61,720 bases of DNA. Source: Paraburkholderia dilworthii. GTDB lineage: Bacteria > Pseudomonadota > Gammaproteobacteria > Burkholderiales > Burkholderiaceae. The stretch lies in the NCBI RefSeq assembly GCF_000472525.1, contig NZ_AWZT01000023.1:43935-105654 (forward strand). Direction: 5' to 3'. The position numbers and the translations under genes were made by a program. Of the stretch, positions 27,200-35,862 are shown in pieces. A model generated the notes under the pieces. That model did no database searches. It was not told the DNA's origin and saw nothing but the letters and a program-made list of their open reading frames with translations. Every line of letters begins with the position of its first letter. The first letter of the stretch is position 1.

Positions 27200-27222
27200 A
27201 GTTTGCAAACGAAATCTGGTCT
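27200..27222 (+). repeat. Direct repeat copy 2 (AGTTTGCAAA...TGGTCT)
   Basis: The partner of the copy at 27076, in the same orientation, 124 bases apart start to start. An inverted pair CTGGT/ACCAG at 27186-27201 abuts this copy. Two well-spaced identical sites suggest regulator binding with looping, but no intact gene follows on the right. Confidence 0.75.
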
Positions 27223-28029
27223 CTAGGCAGTAGCCTACCGCGCCCAAGTCTGACGCGCGGCCATGCGTACGGCACGATAACGGTCCAAGCCCTTCCACGA
27301 CTTGGAAAGCGAACCTAACAATTCAATCTTCCCACGGACGGGCCGTTGGATGCGACACGGTCCAGACGTTTCCTGAGCCATGCCCCTCACGGCAATTACA
27401 TGCGAGACTACGCCGCCAGGCTCGAGCACGCCTGTCCATCCAGTGCGTTCGCATCCGTCACTCCACCTCGGCCTGTCCGCCTTCGCTTTTCACGTACACC
27501 CCCTTTAAAAACGTTGGTGAGAGTGCCCGGTGCAGCCAGGCGCTACACACGCGGCCGCTCGGCCATCGAAACGCCGGGGCTGAAGATAACGCCCTTGGTT
27601 GACGGCTCGAGTGTCGCAGTCATGGATGCCCCGATTTGTCGCGTAGGGTCACGTTATACCGTCGGCCCTCGTCGATTTTTGTCGTGTAGAGTCGCGCTAA
27701 CACCAAAAATTGTCGCGCAGAGAGTCACAAAACAAATATAAGGGGTCGACCCACACGCATCTTTGCTGGACCGCAGCACTTGTCGCGTAGCGTCGCAAGA
27801 ATCCACTTTTGTGCTCGTGTGTTTGTCGCGACGCGCTTCATCACATACCGGGCGAAAATACCTCCCAGAGCCCGCCGAATTGCTGGCAAATGCGCTCTTG
27901 TTTCTGACAAGCATGCTTGTACGTGTTCGGACTTGAAAAACCTTCTATGAGACGTTCGACGGCCACGACCAGATTGGCAACAATTGTCGGCATATGGGAC
28001 GGCCGAACGTTAGCTGAAGCCATCGGCCA
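27223..28029. other. Gene-poor stretch with short repeat array and possible gene remnants
   Basis: No convincing intact gene. On the minus strand, 27235-27429 encodes a 64-residue open frame ending WKGLDRYRAVRMAARQTWAR, which looks protein-like but was not recognised. Short open frames at 27725-28023 overlap the repeat array. The stretch separates the catabolic regulator genes from argC and is probably a recombination scar. Confidence 0.45.
27635..27830 (+). repeat. Array of imperfect direct repeats, consensus TTGTCGCGTAGRGTCRC
   Basis: Copies at 27635-27653 (TTTGTCGCGTAGGGTCACG), 27678-27696 (TTTGTCGTGTAGAGTCGCG), 27709-27728 (two extra bases), 27779-27797 (CTTGTCGCGTAGCGTCGCA) and a truncated one at 27822-27830. 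All point the same way. Start-to-start spacings are about 43, 31, 70 and 43 bases. The layout is like binding sites for a recombinase or replication protein, not a CRISPR (units short, spacing irregular). Confidence 0.7.
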
Positions 28030-28959
28030 CTATTGCCGCGTGAGCATTAGGTTCAGGTTTTGGACCGCGGCGCCGGATGCGCCTTTGCCAAGATTGTCGA
28101 AAACCGCGGACAGCAAGACCTGGCCGTGCTCCACGTTATGAAAAACGCTTAAGTGCATGTCGTTCGTGTCGTTCAGCACTTGCGGATCCAGATGTTTCAG
28201 GGCGCTCGATTCGTGCGGCGGCAGGACTCGTACGTGAGTCGTCTCGGCATAGTGGCGTGCGAGGCATGTGTGCAACATGGCGCCATCCACGCCTTGTGCC
28301 AGCAGCCGCGACGCCAGAGGCACCGTCAGCACGATGCCCTGGCGGAACGCTCCATACGCAGGAACGAAAATGGGACGCTGCGCGAGCCCGGCGTGCTGCT
28401 GGATCTCCGGCGTGTGCTTGTGCACGAGTTCCAGGCCATAGACCCGGTACGAAGGCGCGTTGGCGGCTCCCGGCCCCTCATGTTCCTCCACGCCGGCCCG
28501 CCCGCGGCCCGAATAGCCGGATACCGCGTGAATGCTGATCGGGTAGTGACCTGGTATGAGCCCAGCCTGCACCAGCGGATGCAGCAAGCCGATCGCGCCG
28601 GTCGGATAGCAACCGGGATTGGTGACCCGGCGTGCCCTCGCAATGCGCTCCGCCTGTCCCGGCGTCATTTCCGGAAAGCCGTATGTCCAGTCCGGATTGG
28701 TGCGGTGCGCGGAGCTTGCGTCGATCACTCGGACGGCTGGATTAACAATGGCACCGACTGCCTCGAGCGCGGCGGCATCGGGCAAACAGAGGATGGCGAT
28801 GTCGCAGGCGTTGATGGCTTCCGCGCGACGCCGCGGATCTTTGCGGTCGGTATCGGCAAGCGTGAACAGCCTGATGTCGGTCCGGTCGCGCAGCCGTTCG
28901 TGGATTTGCAAGCCGGTCGTGCCTTGGTCGCCGTCGATGAAAACAATGGGGGAGCTCAT
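28030..28959 (-). CDS. argC: N-acetyl-gamma-glutamyl-phosphate reductase, type 2
   Basis: A 309-residue enzyme reducing N-acetylglutamyl-5-phosphate to the semialdehyde with NADPH in arginine synthesis. The Rossmann motif IDGDQGTTGLQIHERL is at the start. The catalytic Cys lies in TNPGCYPTGAIGLLHP near residue 115, and the base-supplying His region in HAVSGYSGRG. The length matches the short type-2 form. The ATG at 28959 is chosen because the upstream extension has no family match; AGGAG lies 12 bases upstream. It is divergent from a LysR regulator. Many Burkholderiaceae have another argC elsewhere, so this may be a second copy. Confidence 0.93.
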   Translation of the reverse strand: MSSPIVFIDGDQGTTGLQIHERLRDRTDIRLFTLADTDRKDPRRRAEAINACDIAILCLPDAAALEAVGAIVNPAVRVIDASSAHRTNPDWTYGFPEMTPGQAERIARARRVTNPGCYPTGAIGLLHPLVQAGLIPGHYPISIHAVSGYSGRGRAGVEEHEGPGAANAPSYRVYGLELVHKHTPEIQQHAGLAQRPIFVPAYGAFRQGIVLTVPLASRLLAQGVDGAMLHTCLARHYAETTHVRVLPPHESSALKHLDPQVLNDTNDMHLSVFHNVEHGQVLLSAVFDNLGKGASGAAVQNLNLMLTRQ

Positions 28960-29047
28960 ACGCGGGAATACTCCTGTGACTGTGGGTGGTACCCCAGTGG
29001 AACGAGCCCCTATGTTCCTCGGACAGTTAGAATAGAGAAAGTTGAAT

Positions 29048-29060
29048 TTCACAACGTGAA
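29048..29060. promoter_or_regulatory. LysR-type dyad between argC and lysR
   Basis: TTCAC at 29048-29052 and GTGAA at 29056-29060 with a 3-base centre, flanked by GAAT and TATTC, which extend the symmetry. It sits 31 bases upstream of the LysR start in the 131-base divergent region, the usual place for an autoregulatory LysR site. Confidence 0.55.
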
Positions 29061-29090
29061 TATTCAGTTTCTCTGAATCTGGACGCCGAC

Positions 29091-29975
29091 ATGCGAGAGA
29101 TCAGCCTGGACCGTTTGCGCACCTTGGTCGCCATTGCCGACCGTGGTTCGTTTGCCGATGCGGCGCGTACATTGCACCTGGCGCCGCCCACGGTCAGCCT
29201 CCACATCGCCGAACTCGAAGACCGTATTGGAGCGCCGCTTCTGTCACGCAAGCGCGGGCACGTCAGGCCGTCGGCGATCGGAGAGGTGCTGGTGGAGCGC
29301 GCACGTCGACTGCTGGCCGACGCGGAACAGGCGTTAGACGATATTCAACGCCAGGTGCAGGGGCGCGAAGGACGCGCGCGGCTCGGTGCGTCGACTGGCG
29401 CGATCGCGCACCTGTTGCCGCAGGCGCTCGAGGTGCTACGCCAGCATCATCCCGGCATCGACATCCAGATTGCCGTGCTCACTTCGCAGGAAACGCTGTC
29501 CCGGCTGGCGGATGGAACGCTGGATGTCGGGCTGGTCGCGCTGCCTCAGCCTCCGGTGGCGGGACTCGTGATAAAGCCTTGGCGCCGCGACCCGGTGATG
29601 GCCTTTGTGCCGGCGCATTGGCGGTGCCCGGCCCGCGTCACGCCGGAATGGCTCGTCGCCCAGCCGCTCATTCTCAATGACGCAACGACGCGTCTTTCTC
29701 GCCTGACGGCAGAGTGGTTCGCTGCCGGCGGACACCATCCTGCGGCGCGCATCCAGCTCAACTACAACGACGCGATCAAGAGTCTGGTAGCGGCCGGTTA
29801 TGGCGCAGCGCTGTTGCCTCATGAGGCCACTACGCCATTGCACGACAAACGCATTGTTATGCGTCCGCTGCGCCCGGCGTTGTGGCGGCGGCTCGGCATT
29901 GCCCATCGTGCGGGGTACGTCGAGCGTTCCACGCAACATGTGCTCAATGTGTTGTGGGATCTGCGATTGGCGTAG
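29091..29975 (+). CDS. LysR-family transcriptional regulator
   Basis: A 294-residue regulator. The HTH at about 3-62 reads LDRLRTLVAIADRGSFADAA and APPTVSLHIAELEDRIG. The periplasmic-binding-protein-like effector domain covers about 88-290. The start is the ATG at 29091, directly next to the dyad. It is divergent from argC, which is its probable target; amino-acid responsive LysR proteins such as ArgP show that this is plausible but the ligand is unknown. Confidence 0.93.
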   Translation: MREISLDRLRTLVAIADRGSFADAARTLHLAPPTVSLHIAELEDRIGAPLLSRKRGHVRPSAIGEVLVERARRLLADAEQALDDIQRQVQGREGRARLGASTGAIAHLLPQALEVLRQHHPGIDIQIAVLTSQETLSRLADGTLDVGLVALPQPPVAGLVIKPWRRDPVMAFVPAHWRCPARVTPEWLVAQPLILNDATTRLSRLTAEWFAAGGHHPAARIQLNYNDAIKSLVAAGYGAALLPHEATTPLHDKRIVMRPLRPALWRRLGIAHRAGYVERSTQHVLNVLWDLRLA

Positions 29976-30416
29976 AAGTCGCCATTTGCCACTTTAGCTC
30001 GTCCTCGTTGGTACTTGGTTGGACTTATGCACGCCACGACGAACGAATGGCCGGTTTGTAGAAATTTGGCTGACCGAATCGGGTCGGGAGTGTGAGTTCG
30101 CTGATGCGAAAGCTGCCGTACGGTGCTCGATGCCGCCACCGTAAGCGGTCCGCCATATTGCCGACGTAGAACCCAAGCCGTGCCAATGTCGGCCCTCGGG
30201 CCGTTCGCTCACCGGGTCAGGCGGTGGGTGTCGAGTGCCGGCGGAAACCGCCAGTTCGAGGCAACGCCACATGGTTCAGCCGCCACCATCCGTGGCACAG
30301 CACAGTGGACCTGCGTGTACTATTCGTGTTGAACACAGCGGACGACCGCTTCGGACGTAGCATCATCAACTACGTAATTGCAGCTCGCTTCGAGAGCGGT
30401 CCAGGGAGACGACGAG
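29976..30416. other. Intergenic region with dispersed repeat copy A
   Basis: About 440 bases with no supported gene. Positions 30082-30190 form copy A of a repeat found again near 60.97 kb. After it the sequence leads to the response-regulator promoter and the ribosome site CAGGGAGACGACG. Confidence 0.5.
30082..30190 (+). repeat. Dispersed repeat, copy A
   Basis: About 109 bases resembling 60968-61074 at roughly 80 percent by eye. Shared cores include TTCGCTGATGC, GCTCGATGCCGCCACCGT, GACGTAGAACCCA and CCAATGTC. The two copies are in the same orientation, 30.9 kb apart. It appears non-coding, or a scrap of a mobile-element flank. Confidence 0.75.
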
Positions 30417-31166
30417 ATGCGCATACTGATCGTCGATGATCACGAGCTATTCAGAGCCGGATTGGCACTGCTGCTTAGAGAGTTTTTCCCGAACATTGAG
30501 GTGCTGCACGCAAGTACGTTGTCTCAAGGCGTGAAGCATGCGCTTGGCGAACTCCTGAACATCGTATTTCTCGATCTCGATCTCCCCGATGACAACGGTT
30601 ACGGCGCGCTTGCCAAGCTGAAGGAGTCGCGCCCGTCGTTACCTGTGATCGTGATATCGGCCGATGAGAGCGTGGAAACCATCAGTCGGTGCATCGAACT
30701 TCGCGCCATGGGATACGTGCCCAAGTCGTCATCTCCTGAAGCACTTCATGCAGCGATAAGCGCAGTGCTTGCTGGGGGCGTGTTCCTGCCCGCCGCCAGC
30801 ATCGCGAGGCTCAGGTGTGACATGGGCACGGACGAGGCTCCGGTAAGCGGACCAGGGAATGCTCAGCCGGGCGGTGATTCGGAAATGAGCAGCGCATCCG
30901 GGCTGGGACTGACTCCGAGAGAGTTCGAAACGTTGGCGTGGCTGGTGCGCGGGCTTCCGTCCAAAGCGATTGCGCTGAGAATGGGGCTCGAAGACATTAC
31001 GGTACGAAAATACGTCAGTCATCTGCTCGCGCATTTCAATCTGCGCCGCCGTACGGAACTCATCGTCATGCTAGCGGATAAAGGGATCAAGCTCGGCGTC
31101 CCGCCAGTCACGGATCCCGCACATGATCGAAGCCTGTCGGCCGTTGGGCAGCAACGAACCGACTGA
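30417..31166 (+). CDS. LuxR-type response regulator (REC + HTH)
   Basis: A 249-residue two-component regulator. The receiver at 1-120 has the acidic pair in IVDDHELFRAG, the phospho-acceptor Asp in FLDLDLPDDNGYG near residue 55, and the Lys of VPKSSSPEAL near 102. The C-terminal GerE HTH at about 165-230 reads LTPREFETLAWLVRGLPSKAIA and ITVRKYVSHLLAHF (the first stretch split as LTPREFETLAW, LVRGLPSKAIA). The ATG at 30417 follows GGGAGACGACG. Its 3' end overlaps the converging hybrid kinase gene by 59 bases. The two adjacent kinases are its likely partners. Confidence 0.93.
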   Translation: MRILIVDDHELFRAGLALLLREFFPNIEVLHASTLSQGVKHALGELLNIVFLDLDLPDDNGYGALAKLKESRPSLPVIVISADESVETISRCIELRAMGYVPKSSSPEALHAAISAVLAGGVFLPAASIARLRCDMGTDEAPVSGPGNAQPGGDSEMSSASGLGLTPREFETLAWLVRGLPSKAIALRMGLEDITVRKYVSHLLAHFNLRRRTELIVMLADKGIKLGVPPVTDPAHDRSLSAVGQQRTD

Positions 31167-32973
31167 CTTCTGCGAGCGTGTTTTCCGGCGTGGAAGATTT
31201 CCGCAACAGCACGAACGGCTGGGCGAAATCGCGAAGTGCTTGCGGCGACACCAGTTCCCCCGTGATGAACGCGACCGGAAGCACGCCCACCCAGGCGAAA
31301 TGCTGCCTGATCCGTTCAGCAACCTCAATGCCGGTTGGCCCGTCGCACAGCCGGATATCGGTGACGATGATGTCGGGTGCCCGCCCATCGTCGGCGAAAA
31401 TCGCTTCGAATCCCGCCATTGACCCGGCGGTATCAACCAGTGCGTCCGCGCTTACGAATAATCGGCGCAGGCCCTCCAGAACGGTCGGTTCGTCGTCGCA
31501 AAGCAGGATGTATTTACCCTTAAGGACGGACATACACTTGCCGTCCGTTCGATCGTCCGTCTCGAGCACAGGTACGATTTTCGATACCGGAGCGTACAGG
31601 GAAAAACGCGATCCGCGCCCTTCGACCGACCGGAAACGCATGCTGTGCTTCGGCAGAATCCCGATAATCCGATTGACGATGGACAACCCAAGTCCAAGGC
31701 CCTTCGAACGGTCGCGGCCAGGATTGTCAATCTGATAGTACTCGGCGAATATCGCATCGCGGTGCGCGGGCGAGATGCCGACGCCTGTGTCCCAAACGTC
31801 TATGCGTAGGCGTTCCCCGATCAGCACCCAGCCGATTACGACTGCCCCCGCTGAAGTGTTCTTGATCGCATTCGATACGAAATTGGACAATGCCCGCTTG
31901 AACAGGGAGCGGTCGCTTTCAATGGTTGGAGCGTGACGCCGACGCTCGCTCATTCTGAACGCGATGCCTCGGGACCTTGCCGGTTCAAGGTATTGCTCGA
32001 AGACCTCCATAAGCACGGTCTGCGTATCGACTGGCGCCAGGTGCGGGACGTATGAGCCGAGCTCGCTATAGTCCTGAATGTCCTTGAACATGTCGAGGAG
32101 GTCACGGGCCGTTTCCTCGATGACGTCGAAATCATGGCTTGCGGCGTGTCCGCCTTCGAGTTTTATCCTCGCGCTGCGGATAAAAAGATTGATCGCGGCG
32201 AGAGGCTGCTGGATGTCGTGATAGGCCGAGGAAAAGAACCGCTCCTTTTCTCTGACGACGTCTCGCATGCGTTCATTTTGTTGCTTGATCACGCGGGAAG
32301 CGGCGTCGACTCTTGCCTTGGCTGCGCGCAACGTCCGCCGGAACACAAATTCGCGCCGGGCGGCGAGTTCAAACTGAATGCAGACGACAATGCCGGCGAG
32401 ATACATGAGAGACACCGTATTCCCACGGGAAATCCAGGAAACCCAGTGAAACCTCGGCGTGGAAACAGTACTCCGTAGCCAGAGGTAAATAGCAAGACGG
32501 AAGGTTACAACGCAAAGGCCGACCAACCATGCTGCCGTGATTGTGCGGAGTCGGAACGATGTGAATATCAGGAAAATGATGAGAAAATATTCGGGGAAAG
32601 TTTCCTCGAAGACCCATCTCGCCGGATAAACGTTCATCAACGCCAATTGCGCAAACCAGCAACTCAGTATTACTACGCAAAGTAATCTGACGGACCGGCG
32701 CTCGTCAAAGGCGCGTTGTCCCCACATCAACCATAACGGCAGGGCCATACCCACGGCACCTGCGAGTCGCACATACCCAACGTGGAGGAGAATGCTGGGA
32801 TCAAGCGTGTTCAGCAGCCACCAGTCACGCCAGACAAACGCGATCCATATGAGTATGAGGCTGGCGCTAGCCAGCCTGCGTTGGCCCGCGTAGCGACGCG
32901 CATAGTCCATACGGAACGCACGCTCCATCGCCGCCGACCTGAACTTGCGTACTACGAAGCCTGACGATCTCAT
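31108..32973 (-). CDS. Hybrid sensor histidine kinase with C-terminal receiver (copy 1)
   Basis: A 621-residue inner-membrane kinase. Five to six hydrophobic helices occupy about 35-215. The dimerisation helix with the phospho-His is FFSSAYHDIQQPLAAINLF (His near 252). The ATPase domain has N-box NFVSNAIKN near 362, G1 DTGVGIS near 396 and G2 KGLGLGLSIVNRI near 426. A receiver follows with DDEP near 495 and phospho-Asp in VTDIRL near 539. The start at 32973 (MRSSGFVVRKF) aligns with copy 2; the 16 codons upstream are poorly supported. It could signal to the LuxR-type regulator on the opposite strand. Confidence 0.93.
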   Translation of the reverse strand: MRSSGFVVRKFRSAAMERAFRMDYARRYAGQRRLASASLILIWIAFVWRDWWLLNTLDPSILLHVGYVRLAGAVGMALPLWLMWGQRAFDERRSVRLLCVVILSCWFAQLALMNVYPARWVFEETFPEYFLIIFLIFTSFRLRTITAAWLVGLCVVTFRLAIYLWLRSTVSTPRFHWVSWISRGNTVSLMYLAGIVVCIQFELAARREFVFRRTLRAAKARVDAASRVIKQQNERMRDVVREKERFFSSAYHDIQQPLAAINLFIRSARIKLEGGHAASHDFDVIEETARDLLDMFKDIQDYSELGSYVPHLAPVDTQTVLMEVFEQYLEPARSRGIAFRMSERRRHAPTIESDRSLFKRALSNFVSNAIKNTSAGAVVIGWVLIGERLRIDVWDTGVGISPAHRDAIFAEYYQIDNPGRDRSKGLGLGLSIVNRIIGILPKHSMRFRSVEGRGSRFSLYAPVSKIVPVLETDDRTDGKCMSVLKGKYILLCDDEPTVLEGLRRLFVSADALVDTAGSMAGFEAIFADDGRAPDIIVTDIRLCDGPTGIEVAERIRQHFAWVGVLPVAFITGELVSPQALRDFAQPFVLLRKSSTPENTLAEVSRFVAAQRPTGFDHVRDP

Positions 32974-33065
32974 AGCCTGCCTGGATCCGGAAAGCCACCG
33001 TGGGCGGATAGTGCGCGACATCGAGCGGCTTTATCGGCGCACCGCGGGTTAGACAGGTCCCCTCG

Positions 33066-34922
33066 TCACGGATCCCGCACGTGACCGAAGCTTGTCGGCA
33101 GTCGGTCAGCAACGAGCCGACTGACTTCAGCGAGCGTGCTTTCCGGCGCGGAAGACTTCCGTAGTAGCACGAACGGCTCGGCGAAATCGCGAAGTGCGTT
33201 CGGAGACACCAGTTCGCCCGTGATGAACGCAACGGGAAGCACGCCTGCCCAGGCGAAATGCTGCCTGATCCGTTCGGCGACCTCGATACCGTCCGGCCCG
33301 TCCCGTAGCCGGATATCTGTGACTATAACGTCGGGTGCGCGGCCATCGTCGGCGAGAATCGCTTCGAATCCCTTCATTGACCCGGCACAATCCACCAGTG
33401 CGCCAGCATTGAGGAACAACCTGCGCAGGCCCTCAAGAACGGTCGGTTCGTCGTCGCAAAGCAGGATGTATTTGCCGCGAAGGATCGACGTGCATGCGGC
33501 GTTCGCTTGATCTTTGGTCTCAATGACGTGTGCCAATCGCGATATCGGAGCGTACAGGGAAAAACGTGACCCGCGCCCTTTGACCGACCAGAAACGCATG
33601 CTGTGCTCCGGCAGAATCGCGATAATCCGATTGACGATAGACAACCCAAGTCCGAGGCCTTTCGACCGGTCGCGGCCAGGGTTGTCAATCTGATAGTACT
33701 CGGCGAATATCGCATCCCGATGCGCGGGCGAGATGCCGACCCCTGTGTCCGACACGTCTATGCGAAGCCGTTCGCCTATCTCCACCCAGCCGACAACGAT
33801 GCCCCCCACGGACGTGTATTTGATCGCATTCGATATCAAATTGGACAGTGCTCGTTTGAGCAGAGCGTGATCACTTTCAATAGGCGGCGGGGAGCGCCGG
33901 CGCAGGGTTAGTCTCAACTCGATGCCCCGTGATCTCGCCGGGTCAAGATATTGCTCGAAGACCTCCGTAAGCACAGTCTGAGTATCGACTGGCGTTAGAT
34001 GCGGGACGTAGTAACCCAGCTCGCTATAGTCCTGGATGTGCTTGAACATGTCGAGGATGTCGCGTGCCGTTTCCTCAATGACGTTGAGATCATGGCTTGC
34101 GGCGTGTTCATCGTCGAGGCTTATCCGCGCGCTACGGATGAAGAGGTTGATCGCGGCGAGGGGCTGCTGGATGTCGTGGTAGGCCGATGAAAAGAAGCGC
34201 TCTTTCTCTCTGACGACTTCTCTCATGCGTTCATTTTGTTGCTTGACTACGCGGGACGCGGCTTCAACGCGTGTCTTGGCTCCATGCAACGACCGCCGGA
34301 ACACAAATTCGCGCCGGGCAGCGAGTTCAAACTGAATGCAGACGCCAAGACCGACGAAATACATCATGAACACCATAGCCCCGGTGGTAAACCAGTGCGA
34401 CCACGGGGTGGGAATATCCCAGATGTATTGGAATAGTTCTATAAGATTGTAAGTTGCAACGCATAGTCCGACTAACCATGCTGCCGTGATGGTACGAAGT
34501 CGGAACAGGGTGAATATCAGGAAAAGGACAACGAAAAAGCCGGGGAAAATCTCCTGTCCGACCCGGGCCGGCGGGTAAATGTTCACCAACCCCAATAGAG
34601 CGAACCAGCAGCTTAACGTCACTACGCAAAGCAATCTGACGGCCCAGCGTTCGTCAAAGGCGCGTGCTCCGCACAGCAGCCAGACCGGCAGGGCCATACC
34701 CGCGGCACCTGCAACTCGCACAAAGCCAATGTCGAAGAGGATGCGGGAATCAAGCGTGTTCAGCAGTAACCAGTCACGGCTAGCAACCGCGGTCCATATC
34801 AGTATGAGGCCGGCGCCAGCCAGTCTGCGTTGGCTCGCATAGCGTCGCGCATAGTCGGTACGGAACGCACGCTCCACAGCCGCCGAGCCAAACTTGCGTA
34901 CCAGGAAGCCTGAGAATCTCAT
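33066..34922 (-). CDS. Hybrid sensor histidine kinase with C-terminal receiver (copy 2, tandem paralogue)
   Basis: A 618-residue paralogue of the neighbouring kinase, with the same order: multi-helix sensor about 35-210, HisKA (AYHDIQQPLAAINLF, His near 249), ATPase (NLISNAIKY, DTGVGIS, KGLGLGLSIVNRI) and receiver (DDEPTVLEGL, VTDIRL). The kinase and receiver parts are nearly the same in both. The divergence is concentrated in the membrane sensor (helices about 130-190) and in linkers. It starts MRFSGFLVRKF at 34922. It is 93 bases upstream of copy 1, in the same direction, so the two may be co-transcribed. Confidence 0.93.
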   Translation of the reverse strand: MRFSGFLVRKFGSAAVERAFRTDYARRYASQRRLAGAGLILIWTAVASRDWLLLNTLDSRILFDIGFVRVAGAAGMALPVWLLCGARAFDERWAVRLLCVVTLSCWFALLGLVNIYPPARVGQEIFPGFFVVLFLIFTLFRLRTITAAWLVGLCVATYNLIELFQYIWDIPTPWSHWFTTGAMVFMMYFVGLGVCIQFELAARREFVFRRSLHGAKTRVEAASRVVKQQNERMREVVREKERFFSSAYHDIQQPLAAINLFIRSARISLDDEHAASHDLNVIEETARDILDMFKHIQDYSELGYYVPHLTPVDTQTVLTEVFEQYLDPARSRGIELRLTLRRRSPPPIESDHALLKRALSNLISNAIKYTSVGGIVVGWVEIGERLRIDVSDTGVGISPAHRDAIFAEYYQIDNPGRDRSKGLGLGLSIVNRIIAILPEHSMRFWSVKGRGSRFSLYAPISRLAHVIETKDQANAACTSILRGKYILLCDDEPTVLEGLRRLFLNAGALVDCAGSMKGFEAILADDGRAPDVIVTDIRLRDGPDGIEVAERIRQHFAWAGVLPVAFITGELVSPNALRDFAEPFVLLRKSSAPESTLAEVSRLVADRLPTSFGHVRDP

Positions 34923-35613
34923 AAGGCCGCTTAATCAGGAAAGCGCCGTATGCGGAGACAGCACGACGTCGGGAGGCTGTATCGGCACACCGCGTGTGTT
35001 AGCCCCAGCGAGCGTGGGTACGGGGTGCGACAGCACATGCCCAGTGAAAGCGGCGCTGGTGGTCAACGGTGCGCAACACCTTCGTATGTGAACCCATGTG
35101 AGAAGGATAGCAGGTCACCGTTTCTCCCATGAGCCACAGATGTATCAACAAATGCGACGTGTTCCAGGTTGCACCGGAAGGTCCAGCAAGGCGGTCCGCC
35201 ATCATTGAAGGCGACTGGCTGATACATCACCACGATCGGCTACCGGGAGTGCATACATCTTTCGTCGGCGTTGCGGGGCCTTCACCTACGCATGTGCGTT
35301 GCGACGGCGTTGCGCCTGACCAAGAATAGTAGGACAGCAACGCTGAGGAGGCATTCGTCGAGCGAACCCCCGGAACGGTTCATCGTGATGAGCTGAACCG
35401 GTGGTGGCTCGTGCGTGGACTGGTGTAGGTCGACATGAAGCGAGCAGGCTGTTGCTCTAGCTCCAAACGAGCCCTCTCACGAAAACTTGTCACTCTATAA
35501 ACACCTATATTGGGGCTCGTGCGCGACACGCTGGATGCGCGAGGATTTCGAGGTCGGGGCACGTGAATAACGGATCGCATGAATGGAAACTCAACGCAGA
35601 CAAAGGAAGCAAC
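34923..35613. other. Intergenic region upstream of the kinase pair
   Basis: About 690 bases with no supported gene. Positions 34936-35006 resemble the sequence just upstream of copy 1 (32986-33052), showing that the duplicated unit included the kinase leader. The rest carries only short shadow frames. Confidence 0.5.
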
Positions 35614-35862
35614 ATGAAATCACCACTGATAGTCGCATCCGCTGTCGTGCTCTTTGTCGGGGCAGGTGTTGCGCATTCGCAAGACGCACCGCAAGCCTCT
35701 GAGCTCGCCCCGCAAGAAAACGCCGCGACACAAGCCACTGACCCGAGTACGGGGATGGAAGCATATGGCGGTACGCCCGACGCACGGGTACAAGCCGGTG
35801 CAAAACAGGCCAGACCGTGCCGGATGGATCCACAATGCAACGTTTTTTTCGGAGGAAGCTAG
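35614..35862 (+). CDS. Small secreted protein with C-terminal cysteine pair (82 aa)
   Basis: The ATG at 35614 follows AAAGGAAGCAAC. An N-terminal signal peptide (LIVASAVVLFVGAGVAHS, cleavage near residue 22) leads to a Gln/Ala/Glu-rich linker. The C-terminal module is YGGTPDARVQAGAKQ then RPCRMDPQCNVFFGGS. The gene at 36247 has the same plan. This looks like a family of small periplasmic or exported proteins seen in Burkholderiaceae, of unknown function; the two cysteines could form a disulfide or bind metal. It stands alone with its own promoter region. Confidence 0.7.
   Translation: MKSPLIVASAVVLFVGAGVAHSQDAPQASELAPQENAATQATDPSTGMEAYGGTPDARVQAGAKQARPCRMDPQCNVFFGGS

Noticed and set aside
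27346..27741. 131-codon open frame on the plus strand
   Set aside because: It crosses the short-repeat array, has no recognisable motif, and its composition looks like a by-product of high GC; not called as a gene.
27635..27830. CRISPR-like appearance of the TTGTCGCGTAG repeats
   Set aside because: Units are only about 19 bases and imperfect, spacers are irregular (about 12 to 50 bases), and there are no cas genes.
29994..30272. Minus-strand 92-codon frame over repeat copy A
   Set aside because: The matching frame is not kept in copy B at 60.97 kb, so the repeat is unlikely to be coding.
30417..34922. Quorum-sensing circuit (LuxR-type HTH plus kinases)
   Set aside because: The regulator has a receiver domain, not an autoinducer-binding domain, and no synthase gene is near; it is a two-component system.
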